Assembly (NCBI GenBank): GCA_905221615.1
Contig: CAJNDT010003223.1
Location: 310,001-374,000, forward strand
DNA length: 64,000 nt
Direction: 5' to 3'
Source: Symbiodinium sp. CCMP2592
Lineage: Eukaryota > Sar > Dinophyceae > Suessiales > Symbiodiniaceae
In this document: positions 1-10,001 of the stretch, piece after piece
How positions within the stretch are numbered: position 1 is the stretch's first letter
Layout of the letters: every line of letters starts with the position of its first letter
Notes under the pieces: model-generated
Databases searched by the model: none
The model's input: the letters and a program-made list of their open reading frames with translations, nothing else
What the model was told of the DNA's origin: nothing
Made by a program: the position numbers and the translations under genes

Positions 1-39
1 GGACTTAAGGCTTGATCAGGCTACCCTGAACCCTAAACC

Positions 40-145
40 CAGAGACTCCAGTATCCCTTAATTAAGGAATATACCGTAAATTGTAGTAAGATCCCTCATA
101 TATTTTAAGGTAGATTCCTTAATTAAGGGATATTGGACTCTTTGG
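40..145. mobile_element. MITE family A copy
   Basis: Near-perfect ~105-bp palindrome. The left end begins CAGAGACTCCAGTATCCCTT and the right end is its reverse complement, with inner arms TTAATTAAGG. Non-coding; the reference copy for several others in this window. Probably a non-autonomous DNA transposon, but the class is inferred from structure only. Confidence 0.7.
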
Positions 146-239
146 GACCCCTTTACCCCAAAACCGTAGCGGGTCCTTCATGGATTCTTATAGCTGTATG
201 CATTGCTCAGGAGGGTCTGAGGTTGGCCGGGTTTAGCAC

Positions 240-425
240 TTGTTTAGGGGGTTTAGGGTTTAGTGTTTAAGGGGTTTAGGGTTTAGGGTTTAGGGGGTTT
301 AGGGTTTAAGGATTTAGGGTTTAGGGTTTAAGGGGTTTAAGGGGTCTAAGGGGTGTAAGGGGTTTAGGGGGTTTAGGGTTTAGGGTGTAAGGGGTTTAGG
401 GTTTAGGGTTTAGGGGGTTTAAGCC
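240..425. repeat. Degenerate telomere-like TTTAGGG array
   Basis: Many irregular TTTAGGG, TTTAAGGGG and TTTAGGGGG units on the plus strand. It is interstitial and degenerate, not a chromosome end, since ordinary sequence continues on both sides. Confidence 0.85.
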
Positions 426-1284
426 CTGCAAATGCATCAGCGCTCTGGAGCCTTAGGCTTTACGAGAACCCCTTAGCCCTCCTCTGAGTCAGAAGTGCCT
501 TCCTCTCATAGCTTTTCAACACTCCGCTTGGGAGACAAGATCTGCGCAATGAACTTGGTGGACCTCGATCACGACTGAATGCTTCATGTTGGGGTTTAGG
601 GTGTTAAGGGGTAAGGATTTACGACTCAGGGCTTTGAATCCATGTTTACATCTGCCAAGTCAGCCGTAGCAGCTTAGCAAGGCCTGAGTGCATCAGTGGC
701 TTCACTGCTTGTCTGAAGGCCCAGCATGCAGGGTTTCAGGAAACAGGCTAGCTGTCCCAAAAACGAATCCGAAAACACGGAACCCTAAAGCCCTAAATCT
801 AAAAACCTAAGGCCCTCACGCTAAGAGATAATTAAAATCAGTATTGTCCAAGGGATCCTTGTTACAACTGTACGATCTGCATCGCTTGTTGAGTCTTCAA
901 TGCTCCAAATTGTTGCTTGCCGGGTTTGGGGCCCTATAGATTCAAGACTTAAGCCTCAAGCAACAACCCCTGGATGTAAGGACAGTGCCAGCAGCAAAAA
1001 TAGAGGGTTTTCACTATCGTCAACATGACTACAGCAACGTTTATGACGAGGATGAGGAGGTCAAGCAACCACCACTGCAATCGCGCATTGCTGCATCATA
1101 AACTCGTCAACCTCAGTAATGCTTTGCAGCCAAAGCTCCGAAACCCTCAAATTCTGAAGCCGCAAACCCCAAAAAGCAACACCCAGAAGCAAAAAACTCT
1201 CAACTCCTCATAAATCCGAAGATGCTGGCAAATTCGACTGACTTCCCAGAGACACCAATCCCCCTTGATGAAGAAGTATATGCA
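426..1284. other. Stretch without a recognisable gene
   Basis: Unique-looking sequence with scattered single CCCTAAA/TTTAGGG motifs. A 62-codon frame at 1025-1213 has no coding features worth naming. Confidence 0.5.
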
Positions 1285-1333
1285 GGATCCTACTACAGAT
1301 TTAAGGTATATTCCTTCATTAAGGGATATTGGA
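1285..1333. mobile_element. MITE family A, right half only
   Basis: GGATCCTACTACAG followed by TTAAGGTATATTCCTTCATT and GGGATATTGG matches the right half of the family A palindrome. It is cut exactly where family M begins. Confidence 0.55.
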
Positions 1334-1482
1334 ACTTGGCTGGCTTCTGAACCCCTCCTCAAAGTTAAACTTTTCGCCTCCTTATCATGGTTCATATAGA
1401 AGCCCAAAAAAGTTAAAGTCCTAAGAGCCAACCAGAAGAACGCCAAGTGAAGACGCTTAGTTTTGAAGATGGGGGGATCCGG
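1333..1482. repeat. Dispersed repeat M, copy 1
   Basis: About 150 bp from ACTTGGCTGGCTTCTGAACC to GGGGGATCC. A clearly homologous copy lies at 25104-25250, sharing GGTTCATATAGAA and AGAGCCAACCAGAAGAA. It has an imperfect internal inverted repeat. Unknown element type. Confidence 0.6.
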
Positions 1483-1489
1483 CGCTCCA

Positions 1490-1672
1490 TTCTAAACCCT
1501 AACACATCCCTAACCCCTAAACCTAAACCCCTAAACCCTAAACCCCTAAACCCTAAAAAGCCCTAAACCCTAAAAACCCCTAAACCCCTAAACCCTAAAA
1601 GCCCCTAAACCCTAAACCCTAAACCCTAAAAGCCCCTAAACCCCTAAACCCTAAAAGCCCCTAAACCCCTAA
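1490..1672. repeat. Degenerate CCCTAAA array
   Basis: Runs of CCCTAAA, CCCCTAAA and CCCTAAAAGC, the opposite orientation to the array at 240-425, so the two arrays face each other. Confidence 0.85.
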
Positions 1673-1734
1673 GTGGCATGGACCTTTAGGGTCTATTTGG
1701 CAATGTGGTTTGTTTAGGGCTTAAGAAGCAGTCA

Positions 1735-1830
1735 ACCAAGACCACAGCGACTGCGACGACAACGACGATGAGAACGACAAGGACGATGACGACGACAAGG
1801 ACCATGACGACGACAAGGACCTCAAGGATC
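1735..1830 (+). repeat. ACGACR-type trinucleotide-rich tract
   Basis: Short degenerate GAC/ACG/AAG repeats with three copies of a GACGACAAGGAC-like unit. Low complexity; not treated as coding. Confidence 0.5.
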
Positions 1831-1869
1831 TATAGGGATTCTATAAGGGTATCAGGTTTAGGGCTCTTC

Positions 1870-1979
1870 TCGGAGCTTCATGGGTAGTTATAAGTGGGCT
1901 TCTTAGTAGGGTAGCTATAGTTATAACCCATATTAAAAGACCTATAACGCCACTTATAACTAGCCATGAACCTCCAAAT
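1870..1979. mobile_element. MITE family C copy
   Basis: GAGCTTCATGGGTAGTTATA at the left is mirrored by TATAACTAGCCATGAACCTC at the right, a ~110-bp palindrome of the family whose consensus ends are ACTTGGAGGTTCATGGGTAG. The outermost ACTTG is eroded here. Confidence 0.65.
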
Positions 1980-2149
1980 GTCTGCGTGCTCCGCCTCTAC
2001 GTACCTGTCGGTTAGCTCTGAAGGATTTAGGGATTTCGGTTTTGGGTTTAGGCTTCTGGGATATGTTGCGCTACAAGGAACCTCAGGGCACATAGCTACT
2101 CTATGTGAACGCAGCCGTCGGCATCGATCACTTGTCCAAGGCTGTCCAA

Positions 2150-3500
2150 CGTGTAGACTTCCTCACAGTGAAATGATGAACCACCGAAAGAGGGTAGAAG
2201 TGTGCAAGTCCTGGGAGGCTTCGATCATCTCACCAGGGTCGCGCGTCTCGTAGACTTCCTGACAGTGAAGTGATGAACCCCCGAAAGAGGGTAGAAGTGT
2301 GCAGGTCCTCGGAGGCTTCGATCATCTGTTCAGGGTCTTCCGTCTCGTAGACTTCCTGACAGTGAAGTGATGAACCCCCGAAAGAGGGTAGAAGTTTGCA
2401 CGTCCTGGGAGGCTTCGTTCTTCTGTTCAGGGTCTTTCGTCTCGTAGACTTCCTCACAGTGAAGTGATGAACCCCCGAAAGAGGGTAGAAGTGTGCAGGT
2501 CCTCGGAGGCTTCGATCATCTGTTCAGGGTCGTCCATCTCGTAGACTTCCTGACAGTGAAGTGATGAACCCCCGAAAGAGGGTAAAAGTTTGCACGTCCT
2601 GGGAGGCTTCGTTCTTCTGTTCAGGGTCTTTCGTCTCGTAGACTTCCTCACAGTGAAGTGATGAACCCCCGAAAGAGGGTAGAAGTGTGCAGGTCCTCGG
2701 AGGCTTCGATCATCTGTTCAGGGTCGTCCATCTCGTAGACTTCCTGACAGTGAAGTGATGAACCCCCGAAAGAGGGTAAAAGTTTGCACGTCCTGGGAGG
2801 CTTCGTTCTTCTGTTCAGGGTCTTTCGTCTCGTAGACTTCCTCACAGTGAAGTGATGAACCCCCGAAAGAGGGTAGAAGTGTGCAGGTCCTCGCAGGCTT
2901 CGATCATCTGTTCAGGGTCGTCCATCTCGTAGACTTCCTGACAGTGAAGTGATGAACCCCCGAAAGAGGGTAGAAGTGTGCACGGGGTCGTCCGTCTCGT
3001 AGACTTCCTGACAGTGAAGTGATGAACCCCCGAAAGAGGGTAGAAGTGTGCAAGTCCTGGGAGGCTTCGATCATCTGTTCAGGGTCGTCCATCTCGTAGA
3101 CTTCCTGACAGTGAAGTGATGAATCTCCGAAAGAGGGTAGAAGTGTGCAAGTCCTGGGAGGTTTCGTTCTTCTGTTCAGGGTCGTCCGTCTCGTAGACTT
3201 CCTGACAGTGAAGTGATGAACCCCCGAAAGAGGGTAGAAGTGTGCAAGTCCTGGGAGGCTTCGAGCATCTGAAAGATCTCGTAGACTTCCTCACAGTGAA
3301 GTGATGAACCCCCGAAACAGGGTAGAAGTGTGCAAGTCCTGGGAGGCTTTGTTCTTCTGTTGAGGGTCTTTCGTCTCGTAGACTTCCTCACAGTGAAGTG
3401 ATGAACCACCGAAAGAGCGTAGAAGCGTGCAAGTCCTCGGAGGCGTCGAGCATCCGAAAGAGGGTAGAAGTGTCCAAGTCCTGGGAGGCTTCGCTTATAA
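2150..3500. repeat. 97-bp satellite, about 14 units
   Basis: GTAGACTTCC recurs at about 2153, 2251, 2347, 2445, 2542, 2639, 2736, 2833, 2930, 2999, 3096, 3193, 3280 and 3378. The usual period is 97 bp, with shortened units of 69 bp (2930) and 87 bp (3193). Between 2347 and 2930 alternate units are more alike than neighbours, giving a ~194-bp higher-order period. All frames read across it are repeat shadows. Confidence 0.9.
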
Positions 3501-3718
3501 TTCTAAGAACTACTTTAACGGCTCCTTAAAGAATCCCTTAAAGAATCCGTTAAAGAATTCCTCAAAGGAACCCTTATTTGGATGCATAGACACTCAAGGA
3601 CAAAGAAACGAAAGCACAAACCCACGCCTCCGTGTTATGGAAAGAACTCCAAAACCCTATTCTAACTACCAAGGCCTCTATATGGCAGTAGGGGTTTGCT
3701 TGGAATGTCACAGAAGCC

Positions 3719-4250
3719 GGTCTGCGACCCCTGAGTCGCAAGCCAACCTCGAGGAGTCGCTCGGCACGCGCTCGGTCCTTGCCTTACTCAGAATGCAGTG
3801 GTTTGTTCGATCCGATGAGCAACGCCTCCGGCCTTCTTGCTTCCTTCTGCCACCTGTCGAAACAAGCTGTGAATGGCATTCCAATGAGTTCCGGCGGTCT
3901 GCGACCCCTGAGTCGCAAGCCAACCCCGAGGAGTCGCTCAGCACGCGCTCGGTCCTTGCCTTACTCAGAATGCAGTGGTTTGTTCGATCCGATGAGCAAC
4001 GCCTCCGGCCTTCTTGCTTCCTTCTGCCACCTGTCGAAACAAGCTGTGAATGGCATTCCAATGAGTTCCGGCGGTCTGCGACCCCTGAGTCGCAAGCCAA
4101 CCCCGAGGAGTCGCTCGGCACACACTCGGTCTTCGCCTTACTCAGAATGCAGTGGTTTGTTCGATCCGATGAGCAACGCCTCCGGCCTTCTTGCTTCCTT
4201 CTGCCACCTGTCGAAACAAGCTGTGAAGAGCTTTCCAATGAGTTCCGGCA
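3719..4250. repeat. 177-bp satellite, first block (3 units)
   Basis: Units start with GGTCTGCGACCCCTGAGTCG at about 3719, 3896 and 4073. Each carries the short inverted repeat TGCGAC...GTCGCA and the stretch TGTTCGATCCGATGAG, which loosely recalls a tRNA B box. Open frames on both strands here arise from the repeat. Confidence 0.88.
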
Positions 4251-4325
4251 GCGGCTATGGCGAGCGTGGCTAGCAGCTGTAACAATGATGCAAGCAATAT
4301 TTGCAACTCAGAGAAGCCTCTACAC

Positions 4326-4412
4326 CCTGAGCCCAAAACCCTAAACCCCTAAACCCCAAACCCCTAACCCTTAAACCCCTAAACCCTAAACCCCAAAACC
4401 CCCAAACCCAAA
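4326..4412. repeat. CCCTAAA array between satellite blocks
   Basis: Degenerate CCCTAAACCCC units separating the two blocks of the 177-bp satellite. Confidence 0.8.
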
Positions 4413-4461
4413 TCCCCAAATAACCGCTTTCTTTCGTCGGCTCAGAGTCAAGGGTATTATA

Positions 4462-4566
4462 CAGACCTTCCAAAATCCTTTCATTAAGGAAAATACCTTA
4501 AATTATAGTAGGATCCCTAATGTGAATTAAGGTATATTCCTTAATTACGGGATTTTGGAAGGTCTG
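4462..4566. mobile_element. MITE family A variant
   Basis: Ends CAGACCTTCCAAAATCC and its reverse complement GGATTTTGGAAGGTCTG. The core TTATAGTAGGATCCCTAAT matches family A, but the terminal ten bases differ, so this is a subfamily. Confidence 0.7.
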
Positions 4567-4574
4567 GGTATACA

Positions 4575-5200
4575 GGTCTGCGACCCCTGAGTCGCAAGCC
4601 AACCCCGACGAGTCGCTCGGCACACGCTCGGTCCTCGCCTTACACAGAATGCAGTGGTTTGTTCGATCCGATGAGCAACGCCTCCGGCCTTCTTGTTTTC
4701 CTTTGCCACCTGTGGAAAGAAGCTGTGGATGAGTTCCGGCGGTCTGCGACCCCTGAGTCGCAAGCCAACCCCGACGAGTCGCTCGGCACAAGCTGGGTCC
4801 TCGCCTTACTCAGAATGCAGTGGTCTGTTCGATCCGATAAGCAATGCCTCCGGCCTTCTTGCTTCCTTCTGCCACCTGTCGAAACAAGCTGTGGATGGCT
4901 TTCCAATGACTTCCGGCGGTCTGCGACCCCTGAGTCGCAAGCGGAACCACGCGGAGAGCAGGCTTTTGCCTTAGTTAGAATGCAGTGGTTTGTTCGATCC
5001 GACGAGCAACGCCTCCGGCCTTCTGGCTGGCTTCTGTCACCTGTTGAAACAGGATGTGGACCGCTTTCCAATGAATTCCGCCAGTCCGCGACCCCCTGAG
5101 ACGCAAGCGTACCCAGGCGGAGGGTGGTCGGGCTCGCGCGGCGTCCTTGCCTTAGTCAGAATGCAGTGATCTGCTTGGCTCGTTGAGCAACGAGTTTGTT
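4575..5200. repeat. 177-bp satellite, second block (about 4 units)
   Basis: Units begin near 4575, 4740, 4917 and 5091. They diverge toward the right, and the last is recognisable only by the GCGACCCC and GAGCAACG segments. Confidence 0.85.
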
Positions 5201-5379
5201 CCGAGTCCTGGACTCGCTTCCTTCCGCGGTCCTGGCCGCAATGGACAAGAAACACATATCTTGATGCATTTCCCCGGCTCAGGCAGCAGCCAAGTCGTAC
5301 CAGGTCGTTCGAGCTGCCAGCACGAGTGCTGGCAGCCAGATGGCCTGGTCGAGATGCTGCTGCCCTAAACCCTAAACCC

Positions 5380-5482
5380 TACAGCAGAAGCCAGAAAGTT
5401 GGAATATGATTCTCCTAAGCCTTGTATGGTAAATTATAAGGTATCCTACCCTGAAACCATATTCCAACTTTCTAGCTTTTAC
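5380..5482. mobile_element. MITE family D, copy 1
   Basis: TACAGCAGAAGCCAGAAAGT at the left mirrors ACTTTCTAGCTTTTA at the right; ~100 bp, non-coding. Confidence 0.7.
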
Positions 5483-5538
5483 CTTAAACCGCAGGTCCAC
5501 GGCGGGTCGAGATGCTGCTGCCCTAAACCCTAAACCCT

Positions 5539-5640
5539 ACAGTAGAAGCCAGAAAGTTGGAATATGATTCTCCTAAGCCATGTATGGTAAATTATAAGGT
5601 ATCCTACCCTGAAACCATATTCCAACTTTCTAGCTTTTAC
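5539..5640. mobile_element. MITE family D, copy 2
   Basis: Near-identical to the copy 158 bp upstream; left end TACAGTAGAAGCCAGAAAGT. Confidence 0.7.
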
Positions 5641-5872
5641 CTTAAACCGCAGGTCCCCGGCGGGCACTCGGCCGTACCGGAACGCCTTCGGCAGGTCCTT
5701 GCAAAAAGATGGTGTTTGTTTGTCTAGGTGCGAAGTGTTCCGAAGGCCCGAGGGTCGGGCCATGTCGTCGAAGCCCTTGCTGGCCCGACCCCGTGTGTGA
5801 GCAATAGTAGCATCGCGGCGCAGCCAGGGTCTGTACTCGGTCCAGCTACAACTACTAGTACTACTACGACTA

Positions 5873-5979
5873 CTACGGTTGATGATATAAATCCTGCATT
5901 ACCCATAATAAGGGATATACCATAATTCCTATAGTTTAGGGTCCTGAAGGTAATGCAGGATTTATATCATCAACAGTAG
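5873..5979. mobile_element. MITE family E, copy 1
   Basis: TTGATGATATAAATCCTGCA and TGCAGGATTTATATCATCAA form perfect terminal inverted repeats around CCATAATAAGGGATATACC. A relative lies at 31211-31319. Confidence 0.72.
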
Positions 5980-6247
5980 TATTACTTCACATGCCCGGCA
6001 GTCTGTTCGTGTGTGAGCGCCAACAAGAGCTCTGGAAGCTTCAGCAAGTCTCAGGAACTGCTACAACTCTATTCAGAAACAGCCCAAACCCGTCCGAAGC
6101 CGTTCCGAAGCGTCGAACAATAGCAAAGTGCAGGCTTCACAATTCGAAGGACCGAAGAGGTCTCGATAATCATCTCACCATTCTGGAGGCCAGAAAACGC
6201 AAGGAGAGATGCCCTGTATTAAACAGGCCACCAGCGATTCCAAATAT

Positions 6248-6249
6248 AC

Positions 6250-6333
<84 letters not shown>

Positions 6334-6334
6334 T
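6248..6334. repeat. (CTA)n microsatellite
   Basis: About 28 uninterrupted CTA units; poly-Thr or poly-Ser frames across it are artefacts. Confidence 0.95.
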
Positions 6335-6464
6335 GCGAGAACTTATGTATAGATAATAAAGGGCTGCTGCTCTGTGTCTGATACGTATTCATGCACATAA
6401 GAGTGCGCATGAATGCATGTGTATGCGAATATGTATAGTTTTCTTTAGGCAATTAGTTCGTGAC

Positions 6465-7135
6465 CATCCCGCGCTCCCGGTTGTTGTACTTGAAAAATTT
6501 TGAAACATCAGTTGTATGGAGTTTACAGTGTCCTCTAGACCGTTGCGGACAGTGAGACGTTCAGGGTTGGGACTAGGGTGGCTGGGCTGGAGCCAGGGGC
6601 TGTGGGGCTGGATAAGAATTGAGAGGGCAGGACTGCAACTGCGGATGAGGGCTAGGAGGTTGTAATGTTTGAAAAAGCGGAGAGCAAGCACAAAGAAAAC
6701 GTTGCTAATTAAAAATATGTGCTAGATATCTAAGATTTTTGCGAGTTTATATAGCTTTTCCTTAGGACGCTGGTCTGTCACTATACAGTGCTCCTGGTTG
6801 TCGTACTTAAGAAATTTTGAAACAGCAGTTGTATGGAGTTTACAGTGTTCTCTAGACCGTTGCGGACAGTGGGTCGCTCAGGGTTCGGCGTAGAGGGGAT
6901 GGGCTGGAGCCAGGGGCTGTGGGGCTGGATAAGAGTTGATAGGGTAGGACTGCGAGCTGGGAATGAGGGCTTGGAGGTTGTAATGTTTGAACAAGCAAAG
7001 ATCAAGCGCAAAAAAAAACACTGCTAATTAAAAATATTTGCTAGATATCGAAAATCTCTCATGTTTATATAACTTTTCCTGCGGACGCTGGTCCGTCACT
7101 ATACCGTGCTCCTGGTTGTCGTACTTAAGAAATTT
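6465..7135. repeat. About 310-bp direct repeats, two full copies and a partial
   Basis: The segment TTTTGAAACA-CAGTTGTATGGAGTTTACAGTG followed by CTCTAGACCGTTGCGGACAG occurs near 6495 and 6815. The lead-in CTGGTCYGTCACTATAC recurs near 6770 and 7090. The two full copies are roughly 85-90% alike. No coding frame is convincing. This sits at the left margin of the 6.4-19.4 kb island and could be subterminal repeat of a large element (inference). Confidence 0.75.
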
Positions 7136-7680
7136 TGAAACAGCAGTTGTATGGAGTTTTCAATCTCTTCCCACGATATTCATATGAAACTATTGAATAC
7201 TCCAAAACTTTAACAATCTATATGGCTGCTCCATGCTCCTCCATAGGAAGTTGCTGTTCAATGTTTCGAGCTTTCACACTTAAAAAGATTTTCAACCAGC
7301 AGTTGTATGGAGTTTTCAATCTCTTCACAAGATTTTCATATAAAACGATTGAAAACTCCAAAACTTTAACATTCTATACGGCTACTCCATAGGACGTTGC
7401 GATTGAGTGTTTCAAGCCTTCAGACTTAAAAGGATTTTAAACCAGCAGTTGTATGGAGTTTTGAATCTCTTTCATATAAAACGATCGAATACTTCAAACC
7501 TTTAACAATCTATTCCCTACGAAGTTGCTGTTCAATGTTTCGAGCCTTCACACTTAAAAAGATTTTCAACCAGCAGCTGTATGGAGTTTTCAATCTCTTC
7601 CAAAGATTTTCATATAAAACTATTGATTACCCCAAAACTTTAACAGTCTATATGGCTATTCCATAGGAAGCTGCAAAATT
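7135..7680. repeat. About 150-bp tandem repeats, each with a hairpin
   Basis: Four units contain GTATGGAGTTTTCAATCTCT near 7148, 7308, 7452 and 7579. In the second unit GGAGTTTTCAATC and GATTGAAAACTCC form a perfect 13-bp stem across a ~26-nt loop, and the other units keep a weaker version. AACTTTAACAATCTATATGG and TTCAATGTTTCGAGC also repeat. Non-coding. Confidence 0.8.
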
Positions 7681-8038
7681 GCTAAAAGCCTCTTACCACA
7701 TATATGAAACTACCACATGTAACGTAAAAGTGACGAAAACGTATAAGGAAAGTCACATTCTCTCTCAGAGCTCAGGTTTCATGACCCTTGCTTGCAAGGA
7801 CAAGTACGTTGTAGGACATTGCAGGGCCCGCAGTCTGCCAGGCACTTTTCCATCATCCGAAACCTGTGACTGCAAGCGGAGTGTGCTAGAAAAATACATA
7901 AGTATTGCAAGACTGCGGTTTGTGCCGTGTGTCCACATATTTTGTCCGGCATATATGAAATCTGCTATGCATAGTACAACGGCTTTGCTATCTCACCAGC
8001 AACTGAGATGCCGTTTTTTCGTCTCCGGAAAAAACACC

Positions 8039-9107
8039 TTAGCCCTCGCTAAGGTACTTGGCCGTGGGGCTGTAGCACCGGTCCTGGTAGTCCCAGCGCC
8101 AGCCGACCGAAAAGTGCCGGATGGCACCGATAGGATGGAGTTCCTCCATCCGGGCAAAGGCAGTGATGAGTAGAGTTGGCCCGCCTAGAGTGTACTCCAA
8201 GCGGACCAACTTTCCTGCTTTTAAAGCATCGATCCTCACTACTTTGCCCGAAAGTCTCTCTTGAGGAGAGACATCAGACAGCTCACGGCACGGCGGCGTG
8301 TAGCGACCTGCAATGAAGCATCCGAGATTCTGCAGACGTTAAAATGGCACCCAAGACAATGCCTTCCAAACGCTCGATGGCTTTGCCAATGTTGGAATGA
8401 AGCTCGTTCTCCTTGTTGGGCACATGCCCCAAAGCCTCAAGGACACGTATTTATAAAGACACCTACTTCAGGGCTTGGGTCTCTGTGTTACCTGCCTCGT
8501 CGAAGATTTCAGGAGTTACCGCGAGAAGCTGGCGACCCAGCCAGTCCGAAGGAATGCCGGGAGCATGGTTAGTGCTTTCCTTCCAGCGGGCCTCATGGAA
8601 AAAAAATACGTCAAACCGTAAGAGCCAAAAAAAACACGACTCGTGCCTGAATGCATTCCTTTAGGAATTCCTGCTGCTCCCAGATCGTGCGCGAGGACTT
8701 CGGAGTCCTTAGAGAATTCCACAGGTCGGCTCTTGCTGCACCGGCAAGTGTAGCATTGTAGTGCAGCTAAAAATCTTGGACCACTCCGCCAGCCGTGCAT
8801 GCCAAGCTTGTAGCAAGGCAAGAAGAGTCACACGGAACGAGGCCCAGAGTTGCTCCGCTTTGGGAAGCCATGGTACTCCGTCACCGGGGGCCTCGCGAAG
8901 CCAGTTGTTTATGCTTTACAAGACTATGGCGTTAGAATAATCACAGTGGTTTGTAAGACGCGGACAGCGGCAGACGACGTCGCCTTGCGCTGACTTCCAG
9001 TCTTACCAGCTCGCCTGCCAGTCAACTGCGAGTTTACTTGCATTTCCACTCAACCTCGTTCGTCGCCAACCCTGCCTCTTGCCGTACCCTGAGACCCGCT
9101 GGGGCAT
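8039..9107 (-). CDS. Six-exon gene, function unknown
   Basis: Reads as about 250 residues from ATG at 9107 when spliced: exons 9107-9007, 8913-8768, 8735-8647, 8579-8496, 8435-8308 and 8234-8039. The introns are 93, 32, 67, 60 and 73 bp. Donors are GT for the first and last and GC for the others; all end in AG and frame is kept across each. The exon boundaries were found by eye; the 32-bp intron is least certain. Recognisable segments include SGYGKRQGWRR near the N-terminus, LPKAEQLWASFRV, VPNKENELHSNIGKAIERLE and the C-terminal GWRWDYQDRCYSPTAKYL. There is no signal peptide, membrane segment or motif I recognise. It lies about 0.9 kb downstream of the transposase end on the same strand, so it may be an accessory gene of the big element or an unrelated host gene. 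A further in-frame 5' exon upstream of 9107 cannot be excluded. Confidence 0.6.
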
Positions 9108-9299
9108 CGCTACTTCGGCGTTACCCTCAACAAAAACAGTCGTGAGCTGCTTAGCAGATCAAGGCTGCGGCGGCCGAGGCGTGCAAGGCGCTGCCACATG
9201 TGCTGACATGCAGGTCTGGATGTCCGACCCTGAACGCAAACCTAAGGGAAAAACACTCTCAACTCGATACAAACGGGAACTACTTTTTTAAGATCTATA

Positions 9300-10000
9300 T
9301 AGCAAAATCTCATACTAGAAGACATACAAACAAGAACTATTGCTTCCAAAACTACATACAAAGGAATATCTTTGAGCATACTATCTTGTTCATTCCAATC
9401 GAAAAAAGATAGATTCTACCGTCAGGGAGCTAGCTAACTATTGTTCTCATGCTTTGTAGCGTAAAAAAATCTACTGTGTCGGCATGGAGCAATTTTGGTA
9501 CATGTCGATCCATATCACAAAAAAGCAGCGACTTCATTCGCGCACAAATATCTAACTTTCTAATGTTTGGCATAACAAAAACTATCATTTGCAGTCGTTT
9601 TATGCATGAAACTATTATCAAAATAAAAAACCGTCTAGCACTGAAATAACGAATTGTTGTTGTCGCGTCAATGCACACATGTGTTCCGCGCGAAATTCCA
9701 AAAAGTACTCACATCAGGGATCTTGGTTGGCTAAGATTCAAGTCCCGTTAAGCAAAAATCTGCATCTCGAGCCTCAATGTTGGATCTCGCAACATATCTC
9801 GCAGGCACATCACTGACGCATGTTTTCTCAAAGACACAAAGTCGCAAACTCGTCAAGTGGATGCTTCGCATCAACATGATTGTCATTGCCTGGATCGCAC
9901 ATATTGGCATAGGTCTTGAGAACTTCCACGACAACCAACATCAGAAATCTGGTTACAGTCTACTCATAGATCGCACACAATATCCTATTTCATCGAGCAA
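9300..10000. other. AT-richer gene-free stretch
   Basis: Low-GC sequence with only short frames on either strand. It holds the 3' flank of the transposase gene. I see no terminal inverted repeat that I can pair with the far side. Confidence 0.4.
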
Positions 10001-10001
10001 C

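Larger units (their letters stand above)
5348..5650. repeat. 158-bp tandem duplication containing a MITE
   Basis: GTCGAGATGCTGCTGCCCTA occurs at 5348 and again at 5506, and the following ~140 bp, including CCCTAAA units and a family D element, are nearly identical. A recent segmental duplication that copied the MITE with its flank. Confidence 0.8.

Noticed and set aside
240-425. Telomere at the window start
   Set aside because: Array is short, degenerate and flanked by ordinary sequence; similar tracts lie all over the window.
2230-3409. Series of 62-77-codon minus frames starting MRKSTRRKTL
   Set aside because: Same peptide from each 97-bp satellite unit; no start-to-stop gene logic.
2150-3500. 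CRISPR array
   Set aside because: No alternation of short identical repeats and unique spacers; units are contiguous satellite copies.
3427-4344. 305-codon plus frame and long minus frames
   Set aside because: Made by three copies of the 177-bp satellite (unit divisible by three, so frames persist).
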